The notes beneath the pieces were generated by a model. The model searched no databases. It was not told where the DNA came from and worked only from the letters and a program-made list of their open reading frames with translations. DNA of 64,000 nt from Actinoplanes regularis (GTDB lineage: Bacteria; Actinomycetota; Actinomycetes; Mycobacteriales; Micromonosporaceae), in NCBI RefSeq assembly GCF_900188005.1, contig NZ_FZNR01000003.1, positions 186,001-250,000 of the forward strand, given 5' to 3'. The translations under genes were made by a program, and so were the position numbers. Positions 42,602 through 60,198 of this stretch are shown here, piece by piece (the first letter of the stretch is position 1; every line of letters starts with the position of its first letter).

Positions 42602-42969
42602 GGTGTTTCCTCCCGACGCGCCGCCCCGGTGAGGGAAGGATGTTCGAGCAGGTCAGAGCGCTGGCGACAAGCGTCACAAAGCTCGCTGACCATGCAGTAA
42701 GGTCCCTCTGACGCACCGGCCAGACGACCGGACCGGTCCGACCCGCGGCACAGCCCTTGACTGAGTGTCCGCTGACAGGCACGCTGATGGCAGCAAGTTT
42801 CCGCGCTTGCAACAGCCGCCCCGCGGGTAATCGGGTGACCCGAAGACCACGGACCGGCACCAGAGGAAGAGTCGCTGCGTTTCTTGAGCGGCCCCGGCAC
42901 GGCACTGACCAGTCAAGCGCAGGTCAGCAGCGCCGGGGACACGTTCCGCAGGTCACCTCAGGTGTGGGC

Positions 42970-42998
42970 TGGACAGCGGTTAGCCGAGCGGCTACACT
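42970..42998 (+). promoter_or_regulatory. Main promoter of rpoB-rpoC
   Basis: TGGACA (42970-42975), 17 bases, TACACT (42993-42998), close to the sigma-70-type consensus for the principal sigma factor. Confidence 0.7.
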
Positions 42999-43141
42999 GC
43001 TAGTTTGCGCTGCCTTCTGTCTTGACGCCTGCCGTTGTATCCATCTCTGTGGATCCCGGCGGGTGTCTTTTGGAGTGCACGCAGACCAGTTGCATCAGCA
43101 ACTCAGCCGCATAGCAGCACCGGTCCTCGGAAGGACGCATC

Positions 43142-46582
<3,441 letters not shown>

Positions 46583-46588
46583 CGGAGA

Positions 46589-46631
46589 GCGTCCCCGTCG
46601 GTCCTGAAGCGTTTGGGACCGACGGGGACGC
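46589..46631 (+). terminator. Hairpin between rpoB and rpoC
   Basis: A perfect 16-bp stem (46589-46604 with 46616-46631, loop of 11) starting 7 bp after rpoB. No T-run follows, so it is more likely a partial terminator, processing site or mRNA stabiliser inside the operon. Confidence 0.65.
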
Positions 46632-46682
46632 CCCCGCCGGCCTTGAATTCACCCGAGCAACGAAACACGAGGGATAGTCCAA

Positions 46683-50570
<3,888 letters not shown>

Positions 50571-50580
50571 GGTTCTGCAT

Positions 50581-50619
50581 CCGGTGGGGCGGTCGCGCAT
50601 GGCGCGGCCGCCCCACCGG
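50581..50619 (+). terminator. Terminator of rpoBC
   Basis: The outer stem CCGGTGGGGCGG/CCGCCCCACCGG (50581-50592 with 50608-50619) with an inner CGCGC/GCGCG, 10 bp after rpoC. Followed by a short T-rich TTTCT. Confidence 0.85.
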
Positions 50620-50637
50620 CGTTTCTAAGATGGTCGG

Positions 50638-50985
50638 GTGACCGCTCAACTCGTGCCCGCACGCCACCCACTGGACCCGGAGCCGACGGCCTCGACGAAG
50701 GCCCGGGCGGTGTTCGTGCTCGGTCTGGTGGGGCTGCTGACCGGTCCACTGGTCGGCGGAGTGATTCCCGCCACGGTCGCGTTGCTGCTGGCCCGTCAGA
50801 CCGCCAGAGAGGCGTATGCGGCCGGTGGCTACCTCACCGGCGGCAAGTGGATCCGCCGCGGCCGCAAGCTGGCCTGGGCCGGGCTGGTGCTGGCGCTGAC
50901 CTCGCTGGTGGTGGCCATGATCGCGGGCCTGCTGCACCTGGCTGCGGCGCCGGTCGGGACGGATTTCGCTCCCGGCACCGACTGA
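50638..50985 (+). CDS. Small membrane protein
   Basis: 115 residues: a Pro-rich N terminus, two hydrophobic segments (about 25-52, with a glycine-rich turn) and a third (about 79-102), separated by a basic loop GGKWIRRGRKLA. It resembles DUF4190-type small membrane proteins and has a relative just downstream. GTG 50638 follows the -10 box TAAGAT (50626-50631) by 6 bases (leaderless). Function unknown. Confidence 0.65.
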   Translation: MTAQLVPARHPLDPEPTASTKARAVFVLGLVGLLTGPLVGGVIPATVALLLARQTAREAYAAGGYLTGGKWIRRGRKLAWAGLVLALTSLVVAMIAGLLHLAAAPVGTDFAPGTD

Positions 50986-51062
50986 GTCGCCGCGATGCCG
51001 GCGGTGCCGCGGCGTACCGGGCGGGATGCGCGACGGCTCGTCCGGGTGACATGCTTCTGAAC

Positions 51063-51527
51063 ATGATGCAACCCCCACCTCCGCCGCCGTACGGTCAGCC
51101 GCCCTACGGCCCGCCGCTGCCGCAGCAGTCGGTGAGCGGGTGGGAAACCGAGCGGGTGGACGTCCTGGGCGGGACCGGGTTCGGGCTGGTCCAGCTCCGG
51201 GTGGTGCCGATCACCTCGGGCCTGGCGATCGGTGCCCTGATCGCCGGGATCGCCTCGATCCTGGTGTCGATCCTGGTCATCTGTTTCGGCGCCGGCGGCG
51301 CGGGCCCGTGGGTTGCCGGCGCATTCACACTGCTCAGCGCGCTGGCCGGCGGGGGAGCCGCGGTCGCCGCGGTGCTGGCGCTGCGGCAGATCCGCCGCTC
51401 GGGAGAGCCGGGCCGGGTCCGGTTCACCGGGCGCGGACTGGCGATCTCGGGCATCGTCTGTGGTGGTGCCGGAGCGGCGATATCGTTCCTGGCGTTGTTT
51501 CTGGGAGTGTTGTTACAGACTTCCTAA
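51063..51527 (+). CDS. DUF4190-like membrane protein
   Basis: 154 residues: a Pro/Tyr/Gln-rich cytoplasmic N terminus (PPPPPPYGQPPYGPPLPQQ), then three membrane segments; FTGRGLAISGIVCGGAG is the typical DUF4190 repeat pattern. The start could be ATG 51051, 51063 or 51066; a weak -10 (CATGCT, 51050-51055) 7 bases upstream favours 51063. Function unknown; similar proteins are common beside core genes in actinobacteria. Confidence 0.7.
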   Translation: MMQPPPPPPYGQPPYGPPLPQQSVSGWETERVDVLGGTGFGLVQLRVVPITSGLAIGALIAGIASILVSILVICFGAGGAGPWVAGAFTLLSALAGGGAAVAAVLALRQIRRSGEPGRVRFTGRGLAISGIVCGGAGAAISFLALFLGVLLQTS

Positions 51528-51937
51528 CGGTGGCCGGTGCGTGGATCCGGCACCGCGGCATTGCCGTGCCGAGGCACCCGGTACACTGGTATACGGAGAT
51601 GTCCATCGTGGGAGTCTGGGTTCATTTTGACCTGGGTGCTTAGGGTGGGTACTCTTTCCCCTCGTGCCCGGGCTCGCCCGGGCAACTCGTGCGTGCACCC
51701 GAATCGGTAGGTACGACGGGTATTGCGGCACGACGGGCAGGACTCGGTGTGAGCCCCTGTCCCGACAAAGACAAGATCCGGAACGCGTGCGTTGTGCACG
51801 CGCGAAGGGACCGTGAGCCGGACGACACGCCCGACCGCGGGTGCGGGACACTCCCTCCAGGGAGGCCTCGCACACAGTGGCATAAAACGACGGTGCGGCC
51901 GCTAACAGGAAGCGGCCGAAGGGAGCGGAGAAACCCG
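51528..51937 (+). promoter_or_regulatory. Promoter and long leader of the str operon
   Basis: TTGACC (51626-51631), 17 bases, TACTCT (51649-51654) is an excellent promoter; a second candidate TACACT lies at 51582-51587. The leader of about 280 bases contains the hairpin TGCCCGGGC/GCCCGGGCA (about 51666-51683), the 19-base element shared with the S10 leader (51823-51841), a hairpin CTCCCT/AGGGAG behind it, and GGAGCGGAG before rpsL. Confidence 0.65.
51823..51841 (+). promoter_or_regulatory. Leader element shared with S10 operon, str copy
   Basis: CGACACGCCCGACCGCGGG, identical over 19 bases to 56534-56552. Here it lies about 97 bases before the rpsL start. Confidence 0.6.
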
Positions 51938-52312
51938 GTGCCCACGATCCAGCAGCTGGTCCGTAAGGGCCGCCAGGCGAAGACGACCAAGACGAAGACG
52001 CCGGCACTGAAGGGAAGCCCTCAGCGGCGCGGCGTGTGTACCCGCGTGTACACCACCACCCCCAAGAAGCCGAACTCGGCGCTCCGCAAGGTCGCTCGCG
52101 TGAAGCTGAGCAGCCAGATCGAGGTCACGGCGTACATCCCGGGTGTCGGTCACAACCTGCAGGAGCACTCCATCGTGCTCGTGCGCGGCGGCCGTGTGAA
52201 GGACCTCCCCGGCGTCCGCTACAAGATCGTTCGTGGTTCGCTCGACACCCAGGGTGTCCGGAACCGCAAGCAGGCCCGCAGCCGATACGGCGCGAAGAAG
52301 GAGAAGAGCTGA
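51938..52312 (+). CDS. rpsL: 30S ribosomal protein S12
   Basis: 124 residues. GTG 51938 has GGAGCGGAG upstream. The decoding-site lysines are wild type: Lys43/Lys44 in TPKKPNSA and Lys88 in GGRVKDLPG, so no streptomycin-resistance change is seen. First gene of rpsL-rpsG-fusA-tuf. Confidence 0.98.
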   Translation: MPTIQQLVRKGRQAKTTKTKTPALKGSPQRRGVCTRVYTTTPKKPNSALRKVARVKLSSQIEVTAYIPGVGHNLQEHSIVLVRGGRVKDLPGVRYKIVRGSLDTQGVRNRKQARSRYGAKKEKS

Positions 52313-52313
52313 C

Positions 52314-52784
52314 ATGCCGCGTAAGGGCCCCGCTCCGCGTCACCCGGTGGTCGCTGACCCGGTGTACAACTCGCCGCTGGTGACCCAGCTGGTGAACAAG
52401 ATCCTGATCGGTGGCAAGCGTCAGCTCGCCGAGCGCATCGTGTACGGCGCCCTCGAGGGTGCCCGCGAGAAGAGCGGCACCGACCCGGTGGTCATCCTCA
52501 AGCGCGCGATGGACAACGTGAAGCCGACCCTCGAGGTCCGCAGCCGCCGCGTTGGTGGCGCGACCTACCAGGTGCCGGTCGAGGTCCGTACCCCGCGTCA
52601 GACCACCCTCGGTCTGCGCTGGCTGGTCCAGTACTCCAAGGCCCGCCGTGAGAAGACCATGATCGAGCGGCTGCAGAACGAGCTGCTCGACGCCAGCAAC
52701 GGCCTCGGCGCCGCGGTCAAGCGTCGCGAGGACACCCACAAGATGGCGGAGTCCAACAAGGCCTTCGCGCACTACCGCTGGTAA
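52314..52784 (+). CDS. rpsG: 30S ribosomal protein S7
   Basis: 156 residues, full length. [31 protein letters not shown] and the C-terminal KAFAHYRW are characteristic. It nucleates 16S 3'-domain assembly and represses str operons in other bacteria. One base separates it from rpsL. Confidence 0.97.
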   Translation: MPRKGPAPRHPVVADPVYNSPLVTQLVNKILIGGKRQLAERIVYGALEGAREKSGTDPVVILKRAMDNVKPTLEVRSRRVGGATYQVPVEVRTPRQTTLGLRWLVQYSKARREKTMIERLQNELLDASNGLGAAVKRREDTHKMAESNKAFAHYRW

Positions 52785-52863
52785 GACCCTGTTGTGGGCC
52801 CGGTAATCCGCCGGGCCACGGCAGTCGTACCGGTTCACGAGACGACGACGAAGAAAAGTAGGG

Positions 52864-54966
52864 ATGGACGTGGCCGCCGCAGACGCGCTCGCCAAGGTTC
52901 GCAACATCGGCATCATGGCGCACATCGACGCTGGTAAGACGACGACGACTGAGCGCATCCTGTTCTACACCGGCATCACCTACAAAATTGGTGAGGTTCA
53001 TGAGGGCGGCGCCGTCATGGACTGGATGGAGCAGGAGCAGGAACGCGGTATCACCATCACCTCCGCCGCCACGAAGTGCGAGTGGAAGGGCCACACGATC
53101 CAGATCATCGACACGCCCGGCCACGTCGACTTCACGGTCGAGGTCGAGCGGTCGCTGCGGGTCCTGGACGGCGCGGTGGCGGTGTACGACGGTGTGGCCG
53201 GCGTGGAGCCCCAGACCGAGAACGTCTGGCGCCAGGCGGACAAGTACCACGTCCCCCGGATGTGCTTCGTCAACAAGCTCGACCGGACCGGCGCCGACTT
53301 CTTCCGCTGCGTGCAGATGATGATCGACCGGCTCAACGCCACGCCGCTCGTCCTGCAGATCCCGATCGGGCTCGAGGGCGACCACATCGGTGTCGTCGAC
53401 CTGATCAACATGAAGGCGCTCACCTGGCGCGGGGAGACCCAGAAGGGTGAGGACTACGCGGTCGAGGAGATTCCGGCCGATCTGGTCGACTCCGCGAACG
53501 AGTGGCGCGACAAGCTCATCGAGACCCTGGCCGACGTCGACGACGCGGTGATGGAGAAGTACCTCGAGGGCGAAGAGGTCTCGATCGACGAGATCAAGGC
53601 CGCCATCCGGCGCGCCACGATCGCCAGCAAGGCCAACCCGGTTCTGTGTGGCTCGGCGTTCAAGAACAAGGGCGTTCAGCCCATGCTCGACGCCGTCATC
53701 GAGTACCTCCCGTCGCCGCTGGACATCCCGGCGATCGAGGGCACCGCGACCGACGGTGAGACCCCGATGCTGCGCAAGCCGTCGAACTCCGAGCCGTTCT
53801 CCGGCCTGGCGTTCAAGATCCAGACGGACAAGCACCTCGGCAAGCTGACCTACGTCCGGGTCTACTCCGGCACGCTCGACTCCGGTTCCCAGGTGGTCAA
53901 CTCCACCAAGGACCGCAAGGAGCGGATCGGCAAGATCTACCAGATGCACGCGAACAAGCGTGAGGAGCGCGCCACCGCGCAGGCCGGCGACATCATCGCC
54001 GTCCAGGGTCTCAAGCAGACCACCACCGGTGACACGCTCAGCGACCCGGCGAACCCGGTCATCCTGGAGTCGATGACCTTCCCGGAGCCGGTCATCCAGG
54101 TCGCCATCGAGCCGAAGACCAAGTCGGACCAGGAGAAGCTGGGCACCGCGATCCAGCGCCTGGCCGAGGAGGACCCGACCTTCCGCGTCTTCAACGACGA
54201 GGAGACCGGCCAGACGATCATCGCCGGTATGGGCGAGCTCCACCTGGACATCCTGGTGGACCGCATGCGCCGCGAGTTCAACGTCGAGGCCAACATCGGT
54301 AAGCCGCAGGTGGCGTACCGTGAGACGATCCGCGGCACCGTGGAGAAGCACACGTACGTCCACAAGAAGCAGACCGGTGGCTCCGGCCAGTACGCGAAGG
54401 TCGTTGTCAACGTCGAGCCGCTTTCGCTCGACGCCGACGGCCCCACGTACGAGTTCGTGAACGCCGTGACCGGTGGTCGCATCCCCAAGGAGTTCATCCC
54501 CTCGGTGGACGCGGGCGCGCAGGACTCCCTGCAGTACGGCGTCCTCGCCGGCTACCCGCTGGTCGGCGTGAAGTTCACGCTGGTCGACGGTCAGTACCAC
54601 GAGGTCGACTCGTCCGAGATGGCGTTCAAGATCGCCGGCTCCATGGCGATGAAGGAAGTGGCCCGCAAGGCCGACCCCGCGCTGCTGGAGCCGATGATGT
54701 CCGTCGAGGTCACCACCCCTGAGGACAACATGGGTGACGTGATCGGCGACCTCAACTCCCGTCGTGGCATGATCCAGTCGATGGAGGAGCGTCACGGCGC
54801 CCGCGTCGTGAAGGCTCTGGTGCCGCTCTCGGAGATGTTCGGCTACGTCGGCGACCTGCGGTCGAAGACTGCCGGCCGGGCTAGCTACAGCATGCAGTTC
54901 GACTCCTACGCCGAGGTTCCGCAGAACGTGGCGAAGGAGATCATCGCTAAGGCCACCGGCGCCTGA
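52864..54966 (+). CDS. fusA: Elongation factor G
   Basis: 700 residues. G1 AHIDAGKT (19-26), G3 DTPGH, G4 NKLD (from Asn137) and the later domains of canonical EF-G1 ([19 protein letters not shown] switch region reads [14 protein letters not shown]). It drives translocation. A spacer of 79 bp with a weak stem (52794-52803 with 52811-52819, one bulge) separates it from rpsG. Confidence 0.98.
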   Translation: MDVAAADALAKVRNIGIMAHIDAGKTTTTERILFYTGITYKIGEVHEGGAVMDWMEQEQERGITITSAATKCEWKGHTIQIIDTPGHVDFTVEVERSLRVLDGAVAVYDGVAGVEPQTENVWRQADKYHVPRMCFVNKLDRTGADFFRCVQMMIDRLNATPLVLQIPIGLEGDHIGVVDLINMKALTWRGETQKGEDYAVEEIPADLVDSANEWRDKLIETLADVDDAVMEKYLEGEEVSIDEIKAAIRRATIASKANPVLCGSAFKNKGVQPMLDAVIEYLPSPLDIPAIEGTATDGETPMLRKPSNSEPFSGLAFKIQTDKHLGKLTYVRVYSGTLDSGSQVVNSTKDRKERIGKIYQMHANKREERATAQAGDIIAVQGLKQTTTGDTLSDPANPVILESMTFPEPVIQVAIEPKTKSDQEKLGTAIQRLAEEDPTFRVFNDEETGQTIIAGMGELHLDILVDRMRREFNVEANIGKPQVAYRETIRGTVEKHTYVHKKQTGGSGQYAKVVVNVEPLSLDADGPTYEFVNAVTGGRIPKEFIPSVDAGAQDSLQYGVLAGYPLVGVKFTLVDGQYHEVDSSEMAFKIAGSMAMKEVARKADPALLEPMMSVEVTTPEDNMGDVIGDLNSRRGMIQSMEERHGARVVKALVPLSEMFGYVGDLRSKTAGRASYSMQFDSYAEVPQNVAKEIIAKATGA

Positions 54967-54975
54967 CGCGTTGAG

Positions 54976-55006
54976 GCACGTGCGGCCTGTCGAGGGCCGC
55001 ACGTGC
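54976..55006 (+). terminator. Hairpin between fusA and tuf
   Basis: A perfect 12-bp stem GCACGTGCGGCC/GGCCGCACGTGC (54976-54987 with 54995-55006, loop of 7), no T-run. A partial terminator or processing site that could set the EF-Tu:EF-G ratio. Confidence 0.65.
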
Positions 55007-55084
55007 ACGAGCAGTCGACAGAGTCCTGAGCGCCTTATCGGCGTGCCGGGCGAAAAGTAATGATCAGTCCACAGGAGGACACCA

Positions 55085-56278
55085 GTGGCGAAGGCGAAGT
55101 TCGAGCGGACTAAGCCGCACGTCAACATCGGCACCATTGGTCACATCGACCACGGTAAGACGACGCTGACTGCGGCCATCACGAAGGTCCTGCACGACGA
55201 GTTCCCGGACCTGAACCCGTACACCCCGTTCGACGAGATCGACAAGGCGCCGGAGGAGAAGGCCCGCGGCATCACGATCTCGATCGCGCACGTCGAGTAC
55301 CAGACCGCGGCGCGCCACTACGCGCACGTGGACTGCCCCGGCCACGCTGACTACATCAAGAACATGATCACCGGTGCCGCGCAGATGGACGGCGCGATCC
55401 TGGTGGTTGCCGCGACCGACGGCCCGATGCCGCAGACCAAGGAGCACGTGCTCCTGGCCCGCCAGGTCGGCGTTCCGTACATCGTCGTCGCCCTGAACAA
55501 GAGCGACATGGTCGAGGACGAGGAGCTCCTGGAGCTCGTCGAGCTCGAGGTCCGCGAGCTGCTGAGCACCTACGAGTTCCCGGGCGACGACCTGCCGGTC
55601 GTGCGCGTGTCGGCGCTCAAGGCGCTCGAGGGCGACCCGGAGTGGACCGGCCGTCTCATGGAGCTGATGAACGCGGTCGACACCGCGATCCCGCAGCCCG
55701 AGCGTGAGACCGAGAAGCCGTTCCTCATGCCGATCGAGGACGTCTTCACGATCACCGGTCGTGGCACCGTGGTGACCGGTCGCGCCGAGCGCGGCATCCT
55801 CAAGCCGAACGAGGAGGTCGAGATCGTCGGTATCCGCGAGAAGTCGACCAAGACCGTTTGCACCGGCATCGAGATGTTCCGCAAGCTGCTCGACGAGGCC
55901 CGCGCGGGTGAGAACGTCGGTCTGCTGCTCCGCGGCATCAAGCGCGAGGACGTCGAGCGCGGCATGGTCGTGGTCAAGCCCGGCACCAGCACTCCGCACA
56001 CGGAGTTCGAGGGCCAGGTTTACATCCTCTCGAAGGAGGAGGGTGGCCGGCACACGCCGTTCTTCCAGAACTACCGGCCGCAGTTCTACTTCCGTACCAC
56101 GGACGTCACCGGCGTCGTCACGCTGCCCGAGGGCACCGAGATGGTCATGCCCGGCGACTCCACCTCGATGGCCGTGAAGCTGATCCAGCCGATCGCCATG
56201 GAGCAGGGCCTGAAGTTCGCGATCCGTGAGGGTGGCCGCACCGTCGGCGCCGGCACGGTCACGAAGATCACCAAGTGA
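55085..56278 (+). CDS. tuf: Elongation factor Tu
   Basis: 397 residues from GTG 55085, with an AGGAGG-type site upstream. GHIDHGKT (19-26), DCPGH and NKSD (Ser for the more usual Cys/Ala in NKxD) are the GTPase motifs. Domain 3 ends [12 protein letters not shown]. Carries aminoacyl-tRNA to the ribosome. Ends before a strong terminator. Confidence 0.98.
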   Translation: MAKAKFERTKPHVNIGTIGHIDHGKTTLTAAITKVLHDEFPDLNPYTPFDEIDKAPEEKARGITISIAHVEYQTAARHYAHVDCPGHADYIKNMITGAAQMDGAILVVAATDGPMPQTKEHVLLARQVGVPYIVVALNKSDMVEDEELLELVELEVRELLSTYEFPGDDLPVVRVSALKALEGDPEWTGRLMELMNAVDTAIPQPERETEKPFLMPIEDVFTITGRGTVVTGRAERGILKPNEEVEIVGIREKSTKTVCTGIEMFRKLLDEARAGENVGLLLRGIKREDVERGMVVVKPGTSTPHTEFEGQVYILSKEEGGRHTPFFQNYRPQFYFRTTDVTGVVTLPEGTEMVMPGDSTSMAVKLIQPIAMEQGLKFAIREGGRTVGAGTVTKITK

Positions 56279-56282
56279 TTGC

Positions 56283-56314
56283 GGGTTGTCCAGGGCAAAC
56301 GTCCTGGACAACCC
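56283..56314 (+). terminator. Terminator of the str operon
   Basis: A 12-bp stem GGGTTGTCCAGG/CCTGGACAACCC (56283-56294 with 56303-56314, loop of 8) 5 bp after tuf. Confidence 0.85.
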
Positions 56315-56645
56315 TCATCGGTGACCCCGATTAGCAATGCTGGGTTTGATCCGGCATACTAGTCAGGTTGCGTCCGCGCGGGGTGGATGGCTGCTGCTGT
56401 AGCTATCCACCCTCGCCGGGTGTCCGGGTGTGTTTCTTGCCGCCCGGCGCCCCAGATCCCCGCGATCGCGTTCGTCCCGGAAAGATCGGGGCGGAGGCCG
56501 GAAGCAGAGTGCCCAGCATTCTGTGACGAGGCGCGACACGCCCGACCGCGGGGGTCGGACAACGCAGGATCAACGGTCCTGCGGGCATGCGGAGGCCACC
56601 CGCTTCCGCACGTAGCGGCATCGAGAGAAGGAAACAGAAGCCACC
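56315..56645 (+). promoter_or_regulatory. Promoter and leader of the S10 operon
   Basis: 330 bp without a gene. A candidate promoter is TTAGCA-18-CATACT (56331-56360). The leader then has a hairpin GGGTGGAT...ATCCACCC with inner GCT/AGC (56381-56412), the shared 19-base element (56534-56552) followed by GGTCGG, which pairs with its own CCGACC, and GAAGGAAAC before rpsJ. In other bacteria such leaders are bound by L4, encoded third in this operon. Confidence 0.6.
56534..56552 (+). promoter_or_regulatory. Leader element shared with str operon, S10 copy
   Basis: CGACACGCCCGACCGCGGG, identical to 51823-51841; about 94 bases before the rpsJ start, almost the same distance as in the str leader. 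Confidence 0.6.
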
Positions 56646-56954
56646 ATGGCGGGACAGAAGATCCGCATCCGGCTCAAGGCCTATGACCACGAGGTCGTCG
56701 ACTCCTCGGCGCGGAAGATCGTCGAGACGGTGACGCGTACCGGGGCGCAGGTCGCGGGCCCGGTGCCGCTGCCCACGGAGATCAACCGTTTCTGCGTGAT
56801 CCGTTCGCCGCACAAGTACAAGGACTCGCGCGAGCACTTCGAGATGCGCACGCACAAGCGTCTGATCGACATCATCGACCCGACTCCGAAGACGGTCGAC
56901 TCGCTCATGCGCCTCGACCTGCCGGCTGGCGTCGACATCGAGATCAAGCTGTAG
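56646..56954 (+). CDS. rpsJ: 30S ribosomal protein S10
   Basis: 102 residues, full length ([58 protein letters not shown]). Also acts as NusE in antitermination with NusG. First gene of the S10 operon. Confidence 0.98.
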
Positions 56955-56966
56955 GGATCCGGACAA

Positions 56967-57617
56967 ATGGACAGGCAAGTAAAGGGGATCCTGGGCGCCA
57001 AGCTCGGCATGACCCAGGTCTGGGACAACAACAAGGTCGTCCCGGTGACCGTGGTTCAGGCCGGCCCGTGCGTTGTGACTCAGGTCCGTACTGACGAGAA
57101 GGACGGCTACTCGGCTGTCCAGCTGGCCTACGGCGCGATTGACCCTCGCAAGGTCAACAAGCCCGAGAGCGGCCACTTCGCGAAGGCTGGTGTGTCGCCG
57201 CGGCGCCACGTCGTCGAGCTGCGTACCACCGACGCCGGAGCGTACGAGCTCGGCCAGGAGGTCACGGTCGAGGCGTTCGGCGCGGGTACGTCGATCGACG
57301 TCACCGGCAAGACCAAGGGCAAGGGCTACGCCGGTGTCATGAAGCGGCACGGCTTCCACGGTCTGCGCGCCAGCCACGGTGTCGAGCGCAAGCACCGCTC
57401 GCCCGGTTCGATCGGCGCCTGCGCGACCCCGGGTCGCGTCTTCAAGGGCGTCAAGATGGCCGGCCGCATGGGTAGCAAGCGCTTCACCGTGCAGAACCTG
57501 ACGGTTCAGGCGGTCGACACCGAGCGCAACCTGATCCTGGTCCGCGGCGCTGTGCCCGGTCCGAAGGGCGCGCTGATCCTGGTCCGTACTGCGGCCAAGA
57601 AGGGTGGTGCCAAGTGA
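56967..57617 (+). CDS. rplC: 50S ribosomal protein L3
   Basis: 216 residues. [16 protein letters not shown] at the start and the conserved loop [33 protein letters not shown] with [15 protein letters not shown]. Binds near the peptidyl-transferase centre. 12 bp after rpsJ; overlaps rplD by 4 bp. Confidence 0.98.
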   Translation: MDRQVKGILGAKLGMTQVWDNNKVVPVTVVQAGPCVVTQVRTDEKDGYSAVQLAYGAIDPRKVNKPESGHFAKAGVSPRRHVVELRTTDAGAYELGQEVTVEAFGAGTSIDVTGKTKGKGYAGVMKRHGFHGLRASHGVERKHRSPGSIGACATPGRVFKGVKMAGRMGSKRFTVQNLTVQAVDTERNLILVRGAVPGPKGALILVRTAAKKGGAK

Positions 57618-58261
57618 GCTCGGTTGACGTGATCAACGCTGAGGGCACCAAGACCGGCTCGGTCGAGCTGCCCGGCAACGTCTTCGACGCGCAGGCGAAC
57701 ATCCCGCTGATGCACCAGGTCGTCGTGGCGCAGCTGGCCGCGGCCCGGCAGGGTACGCACAAGGCGAAGAGCCGCGGTGAGGTCGCCGGTGGCGGCAAGA
57801 AGCCGTACAAGCAGAAGGGCACCGGTCGCGCCCGTCAGGGCTCGATCCGCGCGCCGCAGTTCACCGGTGGTGGCGTCGTGCACGGCCCCGTGCCGCGTGA
57901 CTACAGCCAGCGGACCCCCAAGAAGATGAAGGCCGCCGCTCTGCGTGGCGCCCTCTCCGACCGGGCCCGTGACGGCCGCGTGTTCGTCGTCGAGTCCTTC
58001 GTCACCGGCGAGACGCCGTCGACCAAGGCTGCCGTCGCCACGCTGCGGAAGGTCGCGCAGACCAACAAGATCCTTGTCGTGCTGGACAGCCAGGACGAGC
58101 TGAACTGGATCTCGCTGCGTAACGAGCCGACCGTGCACCTCATCGAGGCCGGCCAGCTGAACACCTACGACGTGCTGGTCTCCGACGAGGTCGTCTTCAC
58201 CAAGGTCGCGCTCGACGAGTTCCTGGGCGGGTCCGAGAAGTCCGAGGAGGGCGACAAGTGA
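57614..58261 (+). CDS. rplD: 50S ribosomal protein L4
   Basis: 215 residues. The tunnel loop region [34 protein letters not shown] is intact. GTG start overlapping rplC. A likely feedback regulator of this operon through the leader, by analogy with E. coli. Confidence 0.98.
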   Translation: MSSVDVINAEGTKTGSVELPGNVFDAQANIPLMHQVVVAQLAAARQGTHKAKSRGEVAGGGKKPYKQKGTGRARQGSIRAPQFTGGGVVHGPVPRDYSQRTPKKMKAAALRGALSDRARDGRVFVVESFVTGETPSTKAAVATLRKVAQTNKILVVLDSQDELNWISLRNEPTVHLIEAGQLNTYDVLVSDEVVFTKVALDEFLGGSEKSEEGDK

Positions 58262-58560
58262 GCACGATCGCCGACCCGCGCGACATCATCGTCGCCCCGG
58301 TGGTCTCCGAGAAGAGCTACAGCGTTCTCGACCAGAACTGGTACACGTTCCTCGTCCACCCGGACGCGAACAAGACCGAGATCAAGATCGCGATCCAGCA
58401 GATCTTCAATGTCCGCGTGCTGACGGTGAACACCATCAACCGCCAGGGCAAGCGCAAGCGCACCAAGACCGGTTTCGGTCAGCGCAAGGCGACCAAGCGC
58501 GCTCTGGTGAAGCTGGCTGACGGTGACCGTATCGAGGCCTTCGGCGGCCCGGTCAGCTAA
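58258..58560 (+). CDS. rplW: 50S ribosomal protein L23
   Basis: 100 residues ([35 protein letters not shown]). Tunnel-exit protein that docks trigger factor and SRP. Overlaps rplD by 4 bp. Confidence 0.97.
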   Translation: MSTIADPRDIIVAPVVSEKSYSVLDQNWYTFLVHPDANKTEIKIAIQQIFNVRVLTVNTINRQGKRKRTKTGFGQRKATKRALVKLADGDRIEAFGGPVS

Positions 58561-58573
58561 GGGGTTGTGAAAC

Positions 58574-59413
58574 ATGGCTATCCGTAAGTACAAGCCGACC
58601 ACGCCGGGCCGTCGTGGCTCGAGCGTCGCCGACTTCGCCGAGATCACCCGGTCGACGCCGGAGAAGTCTCTGCTGGTTCCGCTGCCCAAGAAGGGTGGTC
58701 GCAACGTCCACGGCCGCATCACCACGCGGCACCAGGGTGGCGGTCACAAGCGGCAGTACCGGTTGATCGACTTCAAGCGGAACGACAAGGACGGCGTGCC
58801 GGCCAAGGTCGCTCACATCGAGTACGACCCGAACCGTACGTCCCGCATCGCGCTGCTGCACTACGCCGACGGCGAGAAGCGCTACATCCTCGCGCCGAAG
58901 GACCTGAAGCAGGGCGACCGCATCGAGTCCGGTGTCGGCGCGGACATCAAGCCGGGGAACAACCTTCCCCTGCGCAACATCCCGGTCGGTACGACGGTCC
59001 ACGGTGTGGAGCTTCGTCCCGGCGGTGGAGCCAAGCTGGCCCGCTCGGCCGGCGTGGGCATCCAGCTGCTCGGCCGTGAAGGCGCCTACGCCACGCTGCG
59101 TATGCCCTCCGGTGAGATCCGGCGCGTCGACATCCGTTGCCGCGCGACGGTCGGCGAGATCGGCAACGCCGAGCAGTCGAACATCAACTGGGGTAAGGCC
59201 GGCCGTATGCGGTGGAAGGGCAAGCGCCCGACCGTCCGTGGTGTCGCCATGAACCCCGTCGACCACCCGCACGGTGGTGGTGAGGGTAAGACCTCCGGTG
59301 GTCGCCACCCGGTCAACCCGGCTGGTAAGCCGGAGGGCCGTACCCGCCGCAAGGGCCAGGAGAGCGACAAGCTGATCGTTCGCCGCCGCTACGCCACCCG
59401 CAAGCGCGGGTAA
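58574..59413 (+). CDS. rplB: 50S ribosomal protein L2
   Basis: 279 residues. The conserved C-terminal [30 protein letters not shown] contains the histidine important for peptidyl transfer. Good spacing after rplW. Confidence 0.98.
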   Translation: MAIRKYKPTTPGRRGSSVADFAEITRSTPEKSLLVPLPKKGGRNVHGRITTRHQGGGHKRQYRLIDFKRNDKDGVPAKVAHIEYDPNRTSRIALLHYADGEKRYILAPKDLKQGDRIESGVGADIKPGNNLPLRNIPVGTTVHGVELRPGGGAKLARSAGVGIQLLGREGAYATLRMPSGEIRRVDIRCRATVGEIGNAEQSNINWGKAGRMRWKGKRPTVRGVAMNPVDHPHGGGEGKTSGGRHPVNPAGKPEGRTRRKGQESDKLIVRRRYATRKRG

Positions 59414-59426
59414 CGGGAGTTAAAAG

Positions 59427-59708
59427 ATGCCTCGCAGCCTGAAGAAGGGCCCGTTCGTCGACGACCACCTGCTCAAGAAGGTGGAAGTCCAGAACGAGAA
59501 GAACTCGAAGAACGTCATCAAGACCTGGTCGCGGCGTTCGACCATCATCCCGGACATGCTCGGACACACGATCGCCGTGCACGACGGGCGCAAGCACGTC
59601 CCGGTGTTCGTCACCGAGGCGATGGTCGGGCACAAGCTCGGCGAGTTCGCTCTGACCCGCACGTTCAAGGGTCACGAGAAGGACGACCGTAAGAGCCGTC
59701 GTCGCTAG
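59427..59708 (+). CDS. rpsS: 30S ribosomal protein S19
   Basis: 93 residues ([56 protein letters not shown]). Head of the 30S subunit, contacts S13. Confidence 0.98.
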   Translation: MPRSLKKGPFVDDHLLKKVEVQNEKNSKNVIKTWSRRSTIIPDMLGHTIAVHDGRKHVPVFVTEAMVGHKLGEFALTRTFKGHEKDDRKSRRR

Positions 59709-59739
59709 TCAGTCCACGGATAAGAAAGGGGTTACAGCG

Positions 59740-60198
59740 ATGTCAGTAAAGAACGACGCTCCGGCGCTTCCGGGCTCTCGCGCAGTTGCGAAGCACGTGC
59801 GTATTTCGCCGAGCAAGGCGCGCCGCGTGGTCAACCTCGTCCGCGGTCTGCCCGCGAAGGAGGCTCTGACGGTCCTGCAGTTCGCGCCGCAGGCGGCGAG
59901 CGAGCAGGTCTACAAGGTGCTCGCGAGTGCGATCGCGAACGCGGAGAACAACGAGCGGCTCGACCCCGACGCACTCCTCGTGAGCGAGGCGTTCGTCGAC
60001 GAGGGTCCCACGCTCAAGCGGTTCCGTCCGCGGGCGCAGGGCCGGGCTTACCGGATCCGCAAGCGCACCTCTCACATCACTATCGCGGTCGAGGCGGTCC
60101 AGGTGGCCCGCCCGGCGAAGAAGGCTACGGCGAAGAAGGCCACCAAGGCCGCTGAGCCGGCTGCCGCCGAGTCCCAGAGCACGGAGGGTGCCGAGTAA
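59740..60198 (+). CDS. rplV: 50S ribosomal protein L22
   Basis: 152 residues. Core [23 protein letters not shown] and the tunnel hairpin [25 protein letters not shown]. An extra Lys/Ala-rich tail of about 30 residues ([21 protein letters not shown]) extends beyond the usual end. One-base overlap with rpsC. Confidence 0.97.
   Translation: MSVKNDAPALPGSRAVAKHVRISPSKARRVVNLVRGLPAKEALTVLQFAPQAASEQVYKVLASAIANAENNERLDPDALLVSEAFVDEGPTLKRFRPRAQGRAYRIRKRTSHITIAVEAVQVARPAKKATAKKATKAAEPAAAESQSTEGAE

Larger units (their letters stand above)
42541..43141 (+). promoter_or_regulatory. rplL-rpoB intergenic region with several promoter candidates
   Basis: 600 bp without a gene. After the rplL terminator there are candidate promoters: CACAAA-17-TAAGGT (42675-42703), TTGACT-17-CACGCT (42757-42785) and the strongest TGGACA-17-TACACT (42970-42998). 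A 12-base palindrome CGGACCGGTCCG lies at 42729-42740. The rpoB leader from the last promoter is about 137 bases. Confidence 0.6.

Noticed and set aside
51938..52312. Streptomycin-resistance change in S12
   Set aside because: Lys43 and Lys88 are both wild type.
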